A stretch of DNA of 64,000 nt from Talinum fruticosum (GCA_021018815.1 JAITYX010000129.1:496001-560000), one strand, 5' to 3'. Counted from the first letter of the stretch, positions 43,816 through 54,277 are shown. Notes: a model not told the origin generated them from the letters alone. Numbers and translations: made by a program.

Positions 43816-44416
43816 TGAATTCTCTTACCCTCAAATCCTTAATTGGTTTATCTAGGCTTTGAAAACCTAGTGGTGTTCGATTAAGTCCTAAAGTTCAAAG
43901 CTGCTGGTGTATTTGTATCCGGCCTTTAACCTTTGGTGCCTCAAGACTTATGGTGGTGAATCTGTATCCATAAGGAGCTTGATCCTATCCGGTTAGCTGA
44001 CTTCCGAATCCCTTATCTCCCAATCCCCTAGCCCTCTGTAGTTCAAAATTTACCCACATGATACTGAGTGAGTTGAGTTGTTTTCCTCCAAATGTCAGCT
44101 CACACTAAGCTCTATCCTGGCCCCCTCCTCCAAAACTAGCAAGGGGTATTATCCTAGAATCTAGGCTCATAGAGCTGACTGTTTCCCTTCAGTTCAGGGT
44201 GCTCCATACCTCGATTGATTCCCATATTTTTACCACACCTTCCCCATTGTCTTAAGCCTTCCCCCTTAAAAAATCATGTCCAAACTCCACCAAAATCATC
44301 CCTATCCAACCATTCTCCCAGAACTGCACACAGAAGCACCATTCTGCCCGAGTGTTTGTATTTGTGCCTTAACCCTTCCTTTGGCCTTATTTTTCATCTT
44401 GCTTAGCTATAAATCA
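43816..44416 (+). repeat. C dimer LTR 1, right part
   Basis: After TSD TGAAT the C LTR continues (CTCAAATCCTTAATTGGTTTATC) with hairpin CTAGG-CTTTGAAAA-CCTAG near 43853-43871 and CTTATGG-TGGTGAATCTGTAT-CCATAAG near 43948-43975. It ends CTATAAATCA at 44416. Confidence 0.85.
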
Positions 44417-44600
44417 TCTTTGGTATCAGAGCAAGTTACGCCCTCCTGGTGGAGTTGTTTCCTTAACCCCAAACATAACCCTTGAGCCCCAAACACATTG
44501 GTCCACAAATAAAAAACCCCCAAAACAACAAAAACAATTTCTGCCCCATTTTTCTTTCACCACTTTGAACACCACTTTGCATTTGGTTTTGAGAGCTAAA

Positions 44601-45260
44601 ATGGCCTATTCTGATGTTGAGTTGGCTAGTCTATTTGTGCCCAAGTTTCATGGCCAACAAGATCTATTTTCTAGTTGGTTTGTCAAGGTTGAAGAAGCCT
44701 TTGCAAATATGAGTTTACAAGAGCATGAGAAGATTGAAATTGTTGAGTCTAAGTTGAGGAGTCATGGTTTCACTTGGTGGAAAGCCTACAAAATGAGAAG
44801 GAAGAAGAAAGGCAAAGAGAAAGTGAACACATGGAGAAAGTTGAGAGGAAACTCCTCCAACCAAGACCGAACCCATCAACAAGGGAGTCTCTTCCCCCTT
44901 CCCTCCAAACCTTCAGCCATCACCTCTTTTCCTTCACTAAGTCCTACCAACCAGCCTTTCCTCCCACCACAAAATGTCCCAATGTGCCCCAAAAAGAGCC
45001 ACCACATTCCCCCATCGAAGCCTTCTGACCAGCCCCTTTTTCCCTCACCACAAAACACCAAATCAAACCTCCAAAAAAGCCACCAACCTCCCTCACTTAC
45101 CCGTACTGTCCAGCCTTCTTTGCCTCCACAAAAACCCACACCCCCTCTCAAAAGGAGCCCCCAAATACCCTCACCAAAATCTGGTGGTTGTCCTTCCCCT
45201 CCACCACCAAATTTCTCAACCCCACAACCCACAAACTCTCTTGGTCCATTGCAAATATAG
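44601..45260 (+). CDS. C gag-like frame, copy 1
   Basis: About 219 codons from MAYSDVELASLFVPKFHGQQ. The gag core (DLFSSWFVKVEEAFANM, HEKIEIVESKLRSHGFTWW) covers roughly residues 1-70. A KMRRKKKGKEK basic patch follows, then 120 residues rich in P, S, K and Q (for example PLPSKPSAITSFPSL, PPSKPSDQPLFPSPQN). There is no zinc knuckle; the basic patch may replace it for RNA binding (inference). Compared with copy 2 it lacks about 40 bases (LLKKFGPLNYKTPPT region). It was chosen over the longer frame at 44565 because the sister copy starts at the equivalent Met. Confidence 0.72.
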   Translation: MAYSDVELASLFVPKFHGQQDLFSSWFVKVEEAFANMSLQEHEKIEIVESKLRSHGFTWWKAYKMRRKKKGKEKVNTWRKLRGNSSNQDRTHQQGSLFPLPSKPSAITSFPSLSPTNQPFLPPQNVPMCPKKSHHIPPSKPSDQPLFPSPQNTKSNLQKSHQPPSLTRTVQPSLPPQKPTPPLKRSPQIPSPKSGGCPSPPPPNFSTPQPTNSLGPLQI

Positions 45261-47083
45261 GATGTTTTCCCTTTGCCAAGGGATGAGTCACCTTGAGTTG
45301 GAGTACCCATAATCAAGCCTTATCTTGGCTGAATGTGAAAAGCTCCATGAGGACCAAGAAGAAAATGACTTGCCTCCAAAGATCGATGAGTATGATAGCT
45401 TGGTTGTGAAAACGAGAGGTGTGATAGCTCAAGTGGACAGCCCCTTAGTTGGTTTCATGGAGAAATTATATGAGTCCATTTGGAGGTAACACTAACTCAT
45501 TTGGAAAGTTGCGTTTTCCACTTTGATCACCTAATGTGCTTGTATGGTGTTGATCGTGATTTTGGAGAGCCTTGTCCCATGATACTCCAAACATACGTGT
45601 TGTTAGTTTGTGGAGAACTCCTGGGTGATTCAAATCTGTCCAAAAGTCCCTTAACCAAAAGCCTCCCACACTCTACCCAATGCCCCTCAACCAACCTTCA
45701 AGAAACCTTTCAGTTAAAAAAAGTCCTAGCCTCGTTTGAGAAGCCTCACCCCATGTTTTCTTCATTTGAGTTGTACTCGTGGCCAAGCATGTTTGAAGTG
45801 TTTTTGAGCAGCCCCTTTTCTGCCTCCTTTGATGAGAGCCAAAAGCAGTTTGAGCATCTACATGGAGCTACACAAATCATTGTTAAGTTGTTAAACAAGG
45901 CACTTTGGCATGAGAACTTAAAGCCGTGTGATGCTTGGAATGGATGTGAGGCCTTCGAATTTGATAATGGTGATGGTCTTACGGAAATGATTTGTGAGCA
46001 CTTGAAAAGGTATGATTCCAAGAGGAGGTATATCCTTTTATCTCAATTGGAAGCTTGTGAATTGGATTTTGAGCAATTGACATTTTTGTGTGTTTATTCC
46101 AAGAATGTGGAGAGTTATTTTATACTTGTGCCAATGATGTTGTGCCATAGTACTTGTGAAACCCCCATGCTGGTTGTGAATTCGATCATGGAGAGAATGC
46201 TTGGTACTATAACTACTACAATCTGCCCATAAACAGCCAAGCCGTGAGACTCTTAGCCTCGCCCAAACACATACAAACCAAGTCACAAATAGGCCTTGAT
46301 CAAACCGAAACATTTTCCCTTTTAGGAAGTCCTACAATAAGGATCTTAGCCTTGAGTTGTGGCCTTGGAATGAAGATTTTCTCTCTAATTACTCCCCACC
46401 AGAATTTGCCCATGCCCAACTCTCCCCAACTCCAGAATTTGGTGTTCCACTTGTGCATATTTCTTTCAAGGAGATCACACACCCTATTGGGGAGCTAGAA
46501 GCCTTGAGTCTAATGGGAGAGAATGTGAATGCAAATGCTCGGTATAGCTCATTTGTGACCAAAAAAGGAAGGTGTATGAGGAGTTGTATGGGCAGCCCAG
46601 TCAAGAGTGTTGAATCCCTAAGAAGTTTTCATGTCTTGCATCCACACAACATTTTCAATCAAGGTGCAACCATGTTATCAAAAAAGTATCACTTAGTCTT
46701 CCCATTGAAGGGTTGTTTTAGTGGCTTTGAACCTTTGTGGTTCTTGTGTGCTAATGATTGTGAAGTTGGGAATTTTCCCCAAGAGCATTTTGATCACACC
46801 AAAGGAAAGAGTAAGAAGCCATGTGAGCATCACTATGAACATAGAATCCATTGGTCCAGCTTGTCATAACGTGAAGAGACACATGGAAGGTGCCTGTTAG
46901 GATCTCATAGAGGGCAATTGATTTTATACTCATTCAAAACACACCCCTGGCCAAAGATTAGGAAAGACACCCCTATGATGATAAGAGTTGTGCTACACAC
47001 TACATTGATCATGATGTCTTCCCTCATTTGGAGGAAGTTATCCATGAGAATTTGTGGGCAAATTCTTTTCAACAAGGGGAGAA
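45261..47083 (+). pseudogene. C dimer copy 1: repeated RNaseH-IN-linker-like relics
   Basis: Two frames (45480-46232; 46357-46869) with no known domain. By eye, three segments resemble the B linker LETCVFGFEHLKSLYADDKDFG: LTHLESCVFHFDHLMCLYGVDRDFGE (split; 45490-45570), KRRYILLSQLEACELDFEQLTFL (split; near 46020-46090), and FPLKGCFSGFEPLWFLCANDCE (split; near 46700-46765). Between them are HGATQIIVKLLNKALWHENL and the aspartate/glutamate-bearing FEFDNGDGL. The end (ENLWANSFQQGENDG near 47045-47090) runs through the purine tract. Confidence 0.55.
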
Positions 47084-47774
47084 TGATGGAGATTTCCTAT
47101 CCAAGCCAAGCTACCAAGAGTCATGGGCTATTAGCAAAGTTACAAGAGGAGGTAAGCTTGTTTGGAGATCAACTTTGGGCACCAAAAGCTACTATTCTGA
47201 TCAAAGTAGTACAAGCTGAACTAGAGCATGGAGAGTTGTGAAAATTGTCCTTCTATGACAATTAGTACATAAATAATTGATGCTTAGGAGTTGAAGCAAA
47301 ATAATCCACAAAGGGAGGTCCAAAACGCCTAAAAAGCCAAATTGAGCACTTAAGGTACAATCTGTCCGATTGACTTCAAAGACCAAAAGACCCATACTCG
47401 GTTCATCAAAATGAGTCATCAAGGGATGGAATGCGTTGCTAGCTTAAGGAAGGTTCTACAGAATCCAAGAGCACTACCTTTAGTGGGAAGAATCATGTGT
47501 TGGACCAACCAAAATCAGGCTTGCTCAAGGGAAAGCAAATACATGGCCAGAAATCACTATTCATTTCAGGCCACATGTTCCCAAAACTAGCTTGGAGAAG
47601 GGGCTAGCTATAGTGTAATCTTGGCCTTTGATCTTGTACATACACTCTTAGCCTTTAGATTATGCTTAGCTCTAATCATTGAACATTATAAATACTCCAT
47701 GTATTCGGTTATGTAATGGACAATTTTGAATGCAATGAAAACCGAGCAAGTTGAATGCTCTTCCCCTCAAATCC
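47084..47774 (+). repeat. C dimer LTR 2, left part
   Basis: TGATGGAGATTTCCTATCC onward, interrupted by D1 at CAAATCC (47774) and resumed at 55413 after the TSD copy. The TATA-like CATTATAAATACTCC lies near 47684-47699. It has a purine tract on its left and, after its right part, a primer site on its right; it is therefore the shared middle LTR. Confidence 0.88.
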
Positions 47775-49038
47775 TGATGGAAAGTGGACTGCCCTAAATT
47801 ATGAGCTGAAGGGTACTCATCTTAAGGAGTCAAGCATGCATGGGAACCCACCGGGGATACTTGAAAATTTCTATAATCACTAGCATGGTGCAAGTTGATC
47901 CCGGAGGATGAGAAGCCGAGAATATCATTTTCTTATGATCTCATGTTCATAAATAAATGTTTATCTAAGGAGCTAAGAAGGATAGTTGAGAGGAATCAAG
48001 CTAGCCACCTAATTCCTCTACGTTAAAGCAAGATGAGTCCGGCCATGTCAAACCGTGAAGTGCTACAAGTGCTACCATTTTATGACCATTGAACATAAAT
48101 AATTAAGGGTCGGTCCAAGGGTCCGAAAGGCTTATGTCTAAGCCCTTAAAGGGAGCATCAAATGAAGCCTAATGAGGAGCATTCTAGAAGCATTAACCAT
48201 TGTGGAAGGAAGATGGCTTGTTGAACAAGAGAGAAAGAAGCTTGCCAAAGGGGAAAGAAAGCCTCGGCCACATGTTCCCAAAATCCACAAATACTTGGCT
48301 AGGATTCATCCAACTCTAACTTGGAGGGAAGGAAAAGCATCTTTGTAATTTTGGGTTTAATTTTCAGCTTTGCTAAATGCTATTTTTGCTCATTATAAAT
48401 ACGGTTTGTAATAGCATTGTAAGAACAACCTTGATGATTATATGAATGACATATTTGAGTTGGATTGCTCCCCTTTTAAATCAATTGCTGTATCCAAGTT
48501 GGCTACTTGGTGGTGTTCTTTGAGTCCTCTAACCTACCGGTGGTGTTTCTGTATCCGGCAAGGCTAAAGGTGCCCCTGGCTTCCTCTTGGTGGTGTTTAC
48601 GTATCCAAGGAGAAACCTCGGTTTTATCCCTTCACTTCCCACTTCCATATCTCACCAACCGCTCATCCATTTCACTCCAAATTTCGTCCACCTCCAGCCC
48701 AGCGAGTCTACTTATCCCCCTCCAAAAATTGCCTCCATCCAAGCAGTCCTCCGACCCCCACCTTCGATATTTACAAAGGATATCATCCTGGACAGTCAGC
48801 CCAGAGCCCCGACTTTCAGCCCTTTGATCAAGGTGTTCCTAGCGATAAAAAATCCAAAAAAATACCAGAGCTTCTTGGATCAGTTGAGAAGCTCCATACC
48901 ACATTTCAGCCCCAAACTCCATCATTTGATCCCTCTTTCACCCATTCTCCCAAGATTGGGCCTGCATGTCACAATCTGCCCGGGTAGCTTTTCTTGCGGT
49001 TTTCCCTTTCCTTTTGCTTCAGCCCTCACTACACATCA
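47775..49038 (+). repeat. 5' LTR of D1
   Basis: TGATGGAAAGTGGACTGCCC...CCCTCACTACACATCA. The TATA-like CATTATAAATACGG lies near 48390-48405. Leader hairpins: CCAAGT-TGGCT-ACTTGG (48494-48510); CCGG-TGGTGTTTCTGTAT-CCGG (48537-48558); TCTTGG-TGGTGTTTACGTAT-CCAAGG (48585-48610). Confidence 0.93.
48494..48610 (+). promoter_or_regulatory. Leader hairpin cluster in family A LTR
   Basis: Three hairpins, 90-210 bases after the TATA-like box. H1 has stem CCAAGT/ACTTGG and loop TGGCT, flanked by GTAT and TGGTG. H2 and H3 have loops TGGTGTTTCTGTAT and TGGTGTTTACGTAT. H3 has one G-T pair, which is a Watson-Crick pair in the related LTR near 51665-51690 (TCTTGG/CCAAGA). Confidence 0.7.
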
Positions 49039-49042
49039 TATT

Positions 49043-49054
49043 TGGTATCAGAGC
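49043..49054 (+). other. D1 primer-binding site
   Basis: TGGTATCAGAGC, 4 bases after the 5' LTR. Confidence 0.88.
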
Positions 49055-49142
49055 AAGTTCTGATCCCTTGGTGGATTGTCCATTCCCATGAACCCAAAAA
49101 CACAAACAAAAAAAAAAAAGCCAGCCCCACAAAATCCCAACC

Positions 49143-49795
49143 ATGAGTGCAAGCATGACTTTAGAAGAGACGTTTGAAATGCTTATGAAAGAGAATGAAT
49201 ATCTCCGCAAGCAGCTTGGGCGAGATATGAAAGCAAAGCGTGACCAACTAAGGAGTAATTCACCTCCTACTCGGTCTATTCCTAGTCTCCATGAGGATGA
49301 TGAAGAGAGCAACCCTTTTGCATCTTCGAATAGTGAAAGGCGATCAAGGAGGAGCTCGAGGCGATCAAAACCTCACTCCAATGATTTCAAAGTAGAAATT
49401 CCAGAATTTGAAGGGCATTTGCATCCGGATGAATTTCTTGATTGGTTGAGGACCGTGGAAAGAATTTTTGACTACAAGGAGGTCCCGGATGAAAAGAAAG
49501 TCAAGCTTGTGGCCCTCAAGCTTAGGGGCTTCGCCTCTACTTGGTGGGAGAACCTTGTTCACAAACGAGTGAGGGAGAGGAAAGCTAAAATCAAGAGTTG
49601 GGAGAAAATGAGAGCTAAACTCAAGGCGCGGTTTCTACCCCCAACCTATGTCCAAGATAGCTACCTCCAACTTCACAACCTTCAACAAGGCAGCATGAGT
49701 GTAGAAGAATACGCTCAGGAGTTTGAAAGATTGATGATCAAGTGTGACCTACAAGAGCATGAGGACCAAACGATTGTAAGATACCTTGGTGGTTT
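49143..49795 (+). pseudogene. D1 gag, first part
   Basis: Open from ATG 49143 (MSASMTLEETFEMLMKENE) through the gag core: KVEIPEFEGHLHPDEFLDWL near 49390-49450, FASTWWENL near 49530, ARFLPPTYVQDSYLQLHNLQ near 49625-49685, SVEEYAQEFERLMIKCDL near 49700-49750, and DQTIVRYLGG to 49795. A leading coiled-coil-like segment and an Arg/Ser-rich linker (SERRSRRSSRRSK) precede it. No stop occurs until the inserted LTR. It is the best preserved capsid sequence in the window. Confidence 0.88.
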
Positions 49796-51051
49796 TGATG
49801 GATATTGGCCAAGGGCTACAACATACTTGTTCATGATCTCCTTACATGCTAAAATTACAAGAGCCATGAATTCATATCAAAGCTACAAGAAAGCTCAAAA
49901 CCGAGTGGAGATCAATTTTTGGCGCCTAAAGTCTACTTTCATGGACTGACTTTTACAAGCTTAATTAAAGCTTGGTGATTAAGGCAAATTATCTTTTATG
50001 ACATGAGGAACATAAATAAATTCATGTTATGAGTTAAGGCCAAAGCAAGTGACAAGAGAGGTCCAAAAATGCCAAATCGTGCATTTTGATCACAAGCTGG
50101 CCGAATATGTCAAGGCCCAAACCAGACCAACCGAATGAGCTTCCAAAGAGGGGAATACTTGGACAGCCAAAGGAAGAGCCTAGAAGAACTCCTAAGCACT
50201 AGCATGAGTGGAAAAGAGCATATTATGATGTCTTGTGCAAGGGGAAAACAAACCGTGACCACATGTTCCCAAGTGCTCAAATGCTTGGCTAGAATTCATC
50301 CTAGCTTAACTTGGAGAGGAGGAAAGAATCTTGTGGTTTTTGTTTTATTTTTGCTTTAATTTCCAGCTTTGTAAAATGCCATTATGAGGCATTATAAATT
50401 TAGCAAGCATAGCTCATGTAATATGAACCTTGATGATGAATATATGAATTTGAGCTTTGCTCTTTCGAGATGGATTTCTCGGCCCCTTGAATTCTCATTG
50501 CTGTATCCTAGATTGGCATCTAGGTGGTGTTCTTTGAGTCTTTCTATCCCCGGTGGTGTTTCTGTATCCGGACCAATTGAAGGTGCCCCTTGGTTCACTC
50601 GATGGTGTTTCTGTATCCGAGCCAGAACCTCGGTTCTATCCAGCTACTTTCCATCCTCATATCTCCCAATCCACAAATCATCTCCTCCCCAAATTTTACC
50701 CACATCATTATACATGAGTTGAGTCCATTCCCTCCAAATCTCAGCTCAATCCAAGAAGTATTCCATCCCCAGCACCAAAAACAAACAAAGTACCTCATTC
50801 TGGACAGCAGCCCAGCGTGACTTTCTGTTTGCCTTTGGTTCAAGGTGATCCCGACCTTGGATGCTTCCCATATTTTTACCAGCCCTTCCTAACATCCCCA
50901 ATAACCATCCTGTCAAATTTCAGCTTCAAATTCATCCATTTGCCCCTCCTTTCACCTTTTTCCCCAGAACCGCACCTGCAGGTCCTAATCTGCCTGGTTG
51001 CCTTTTTTGGGTTTTCTCTTCTTCTTTTGCTTCCGCTCCCACTATACATCA
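49796..51051 (+). repeat. Solo LTR (P type) in D1 gag, plus orientation
   Basis: 1256 bp, TGATGGATATTGGCC...CCCACTATACATCA. Perfect TSD GGTTT (49791-49795 and 51052-51056). Hairpin H1 CCTAGA-TTGGCA-TCTAGG (50507-50524), then a CCGG/CCGG unit near 50550-50571. Confidence 0.93.
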
Positions 51052-51234
51052 GGTTTAGATGCAAGGAATGCACAAATTGTAGAGTTACAACATTTCTCAA
51101 CATTTGATGAAGTGTGTCATTTGGCACACAAGATTGAACAACAAAGGAAGACCCGACTTGTCAAAAAAGAAACTCTCAAACCTTTTCCCCCTTAAAGGAG
51201 CCAACCCTTCTACAAGGGGAGTCCCCAACCTATG
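51052..51234 (+). pseudogene. D1 gag, middle part
   Basis: GLDARNAQIVELQHFSTFDE and VCHLAHKIEQQRKTR continue the gag frame for 183 bases, with one stop at 51194 (CCCTTAAAGG). It is bounded on both sides by solo LTRs. Confidence 0.85.
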
Positions 51235-52562
51235 TGATGTATAGTGAGAGTAGAAGCAAAAGAAGAGGGAAAACCGCAAACAAGCAACCAGACAGAATGC
51301 GGGTCTACAGGTGCGGTTCTGGGAGAATGGGTGAATGAGGGGGCAAATGGAGGAGTCTGGGGCTAAATTTTGGTGGAGTGGTTCTTGACTGGGCCAAGAA
51401 GGTTGGGTAAAAATATGGGAATTTTGGAGGTCGGGAACACCTTGATCACAGAGCTGAAATTCAGGGTTCTAAGCTGATCTGTCCAGGATGGGTCTCTTTG
51501 TTTGATTCGAAGGTGGGGGATGGAGTTCTTCTTGGTTTGAGCTGAGATTTGGAGTGAATGGACTCAACTCATGTATAATGATGTGGGTGAAATTTGGGCT
51601 GAAGTTGATAAGTGGATTGGGAGTTATGGATATGGAAAGTTGATGGATAAAACCAAGGTTTCTTCTTGGATACTGAAACACCACCAAGAGGAAGCCTAGG
51701 GGCACCTTTAGCCTTGCCAGATACGGAAACACCACCGGTAGGTTAGAGGACTCAAAGAACACACCAAGTAGCCAACTTGGATACAGCATTGAGAATTTAA
51801 GGAGCCGAGAAATCCATCTCGAAAAGAGCAATCCAGCTCAAGGGTTCATATATTCATCATCAAGTCTATCTTTACATAGCTGAATGCTTAGACTATTTAT
51901 AAGGAAATAAAAGGCAATCTGAAAATAACATAAAGCTTAAATCAAAATAATAATCTAAGGCTTGCATTGAGCTTCCCCTTCTTCAAGCAAGGATGGAGGG
52001 CCGGATGTAGAGAAGCAATCTTGGCCAAGTTTTGAAACTCTAGGGAACATGTGGTGGAAAATGCATTGTGCATTTCCACCATGTATCTCTTTCCCCTTGC
52101 ACAAGATATCATCACATGCTCATTTCCACTAATGTTAGTGCTTTAGGAATTCCTCTAGAATCCTCCTTGGGCTGTCCACACAGGATCCGTGTGATGTTCA
52201 TTCGGCTAAGGCTAAAATATGGCCTTCTTGGTCCTTGAAAATATCCGGGCAGCTTGCACTCAAATTACCCGCCTTGAGTATTTGGGAACTTTCGGACCTC
52301 TCTTGTCACTTGCTTTGGCCTTAACTCATAAACATGAATTATTTATGTACTTCAAGTCATAAAAGATAATTTGCCTCGATCACCAAGCTTTAGTTAAGCT
52401 TGTAAAAGTCAAACCATGAAAGTAGACTTTAGGTGCCAAAAATTGATCTTCACTCGGTTTTGAGCTTCCTTGTAGCTTTGATATGAATTCATGGCTCTTG
52501 GAATTTTAGCATGTAAGGAGATCATGAAAAAGTATGTTGTAGCCCTTGGTCAATATCCATCA
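51235..52562 (-). repeat. Solo LTR (P type) in D1 gag, reverse orientation
   Basis: 1328 bp, TGATGTATAGTGAGAGTAG...GGTCAATATCCATCA. Perfect TSD CTATG (51230-51234 and 52563-52567). Hairpins appear in reverse orientation near 51660-51790. It is the same family as the 49796 LTR but distinct in U3. Confidence 0.92.
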
Positions 52563-52915
52563 CTATGCCTCAAAAACCCCAAACTCCTCAAATCAACCCC
52601 GGCCATTCCAAACCCAAATCCTCCCAAACCAAACCCAAGTGATCCGAGAAGGTGCTTTAAGTGCCATGGTTTTGGGCACATTGCTTCGGAATGCCCAAAC
52701 TGCCACATAGTCACCCTAGTTGAGTATCAAGAGCAACTAATGGAGGAAAATGAAACCGAGAGAGAGTTGTATTTGATGGAGGAGGTAGAGGAAGTTGTTG
52801 AAGAGGCAGATGAAGGAGAATCGTTGGTGCTGAGGAGAACCTCGACCGGATTCAAGGAGCCAAAAGAGGAGCAACGTGAGACTATCTTCCATACAAGGGA
52901 ACGGTGCTTGATAAA
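52563..52915 (+). pseudogene. D1 gag end: zinc knuckle and acidic linker
   Basis: An intact CX2CX4HX4C knuckle C-F-K-C-H-G-F-G-H-I-A-S-E-C near 52653-52693, followed by an acidic linker (EENETERELYLMEEVEEVVEEADEGE, split) near 52745-52820. TSTGFKEPKEEQRETIFHTR then enters the protease. Both features match E1 and B gag ends. A frameshift sits at about 52900. Confidence 0.85.
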
Positions 52916-53559
52916 GTGTGTTCAATCATGGTGGTAGTTGCACTAATGTGGCTGCATCAATGATGATAGAAAAACTTGGACTCCATGTTTCGGTCCACCC
53001 CCACCCCTACAACATCCAATGGCTCAATCAAGGTAAAGGACTTCAAGTTAATTCTCGTTGTCTTCTTTCATTTAGCATTGGTAAGCACTATCATGATGAG
53101 ATTTGGTGTGATGTAATTCCCATGGACGCTTGCCATTTACTACTTGGGAGACCTTGGCTTTATGAGCGGAAGGTAATTCATGACGGCTTCAAAAACACAT
53201 ACACCTTCACCAAAGATGGTAAGAAGATCACTTTGGCTCCCTTGCCTCCTAGCCAATGCACCAAACCAAAACCACAAAGCTCTTCTTCTCAAACTGACCT
53301 TTTGCTTACGCTTGGAGAACCACTTCTTAAAGACAAGCAACGTGAGCTTAAGCCCATCCAAAAACTCATCCTCTCACCATCTTATGATACTGAGAAACCC
53401 CTACAAAATTTCCACCCCCTCGCCAAAACTCCACAAACCAAGTGTGTCCTTGTCATTCAAAACAAAAACCCTCCAAGCTTACCTCCACAAAGAAACCCAC
53501 AACTCCAAAAATGCCTATCCCAAAAGCTATCTTTCCCATCCAAACAGACTGTGACTTGA
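52916..53559 (+). pseudogene. D1 protease frame
   Basis: Frame 52918-53559, about 213 codons. NHGGSCTNVAASMMIEKLGL stands where intact copies have IDGGSCTN, so Asp is replaced by His here (a small indel precedes it). HPHPYNIQWLNQGKGLQVNS and DACHLLLGRPWLYERKVIHD follow. A proline/lysine/serine-rich tail comes after, and there is no RT. Confidence 0.8.
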
Positions 53560-54277
53560 ATCCCAAAGATGAGGATGAATTATGGGCAAAAGGCCGAGAA
53601 GAGGCACAAGAGAGTCCATGGGTGGAGCCAACTTTTTGATGCCAAGGAAGGATGACTTCCTTCTCAATGGCACTCAATTTTGGAATCCTCATTATGGTAC
53701 TAAAAGTTTGTCAATACAAGGAGTGTACAATGAAGGATTAGCTGGACGTTACGGCATGATTGTGGCTATGTTAAGGGAGTATCCCTTAAGGTTGAACATG
53801 GGAGCTCTAGAGGTCTTAAAGGAGTGTGTAGAGCCAATTCTTTTGGTACCAAAGGAAGTTGTTTTTCTTCCCAAGAGTACTCAGCTTTGTGTACCTCATT
53901 GTGAAGTTTTTGTTGACCGAGCCTGTTTCTACACTGTGAACATGATAGAGGAGGACCCGTTCTGGTCAAATGTAAAGGAAAATGTCCAAAACATTTTCAC
54001 AAAGTTGGCGGGTTGTCAAGGCCCAAAAGGGCATTCTACCCTCAATCTCACCGCAAGCTTCAACATAACAAAATTTTTTCCACACTTGGAAAATGATGTT
54101 CTTGAGAATTTGAGGACAAATTCTTTCCTACAAGGGGAGAATGATGGAAAGTGGACTGCACTAAATTATGAGTTGAAGGGTACTCATCTTAAGGAGTCAA
54201 GCATGCATGGGAACCCACCGGGAATACTTGAAATTTCTATAATCACTAGCATGGTGCAAGTTGATCCCGGAGGATGA
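53560..54277 (+). CDS. D1 uncharacterised frame with two integrase-zinc-like relics, ending in U3
   Basis: 231 codons from 53582. Block 1: FLMPRKDDFLLNGTQFWNP, then VYNEGLAGRYGMIVAMLREY and LEVLKECV. Block 2: VVFLPKSTQLCVPHCEVFVD, MIEEDPFWSNVKENVQNIF, LAGCQGPKGHS. Both align by eye with B integrase LFKGIRLCVPSRGT...[10 protein letters not shown]...[28 protein letters not shown]. In block 1 both zinc histidines (HSRGLAGH) are Y and R. ENLRTNSFLQGENDG covers the purine tract, and 45 further codons lie in U3, ending V-Q-V-D-P-G-G-stop at 54277. The frame is intact. Function unknown. Confidence 0.65.

Larger units (their letters stand above)
44417..47083 (+). mobile_element. C dimer internal region 1
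   Basis: 2667 bp between C LTR 1 and LTR 2. It holds primer site TGGTATCAGAGC (44421-44432), gag (44601), a proline-rich linker, pol-linker-like relics and a purine tract CAACAAGGGGAGAA (47070-47083). It is the same length class as internal region 2 (2715 bp after removing a solo LTR), to which it is aligned throughout. It lacks RT, RNase H and integrase core. Confidence 0.85.

Noticed and set aside
44876..45316. Long glycine-rich reverse-strand frame in the C gag linker (also 56461-56769)
   Set aside because: It is the complement of a proline-rich coding stretch; the forward frame has the gag start and family context.
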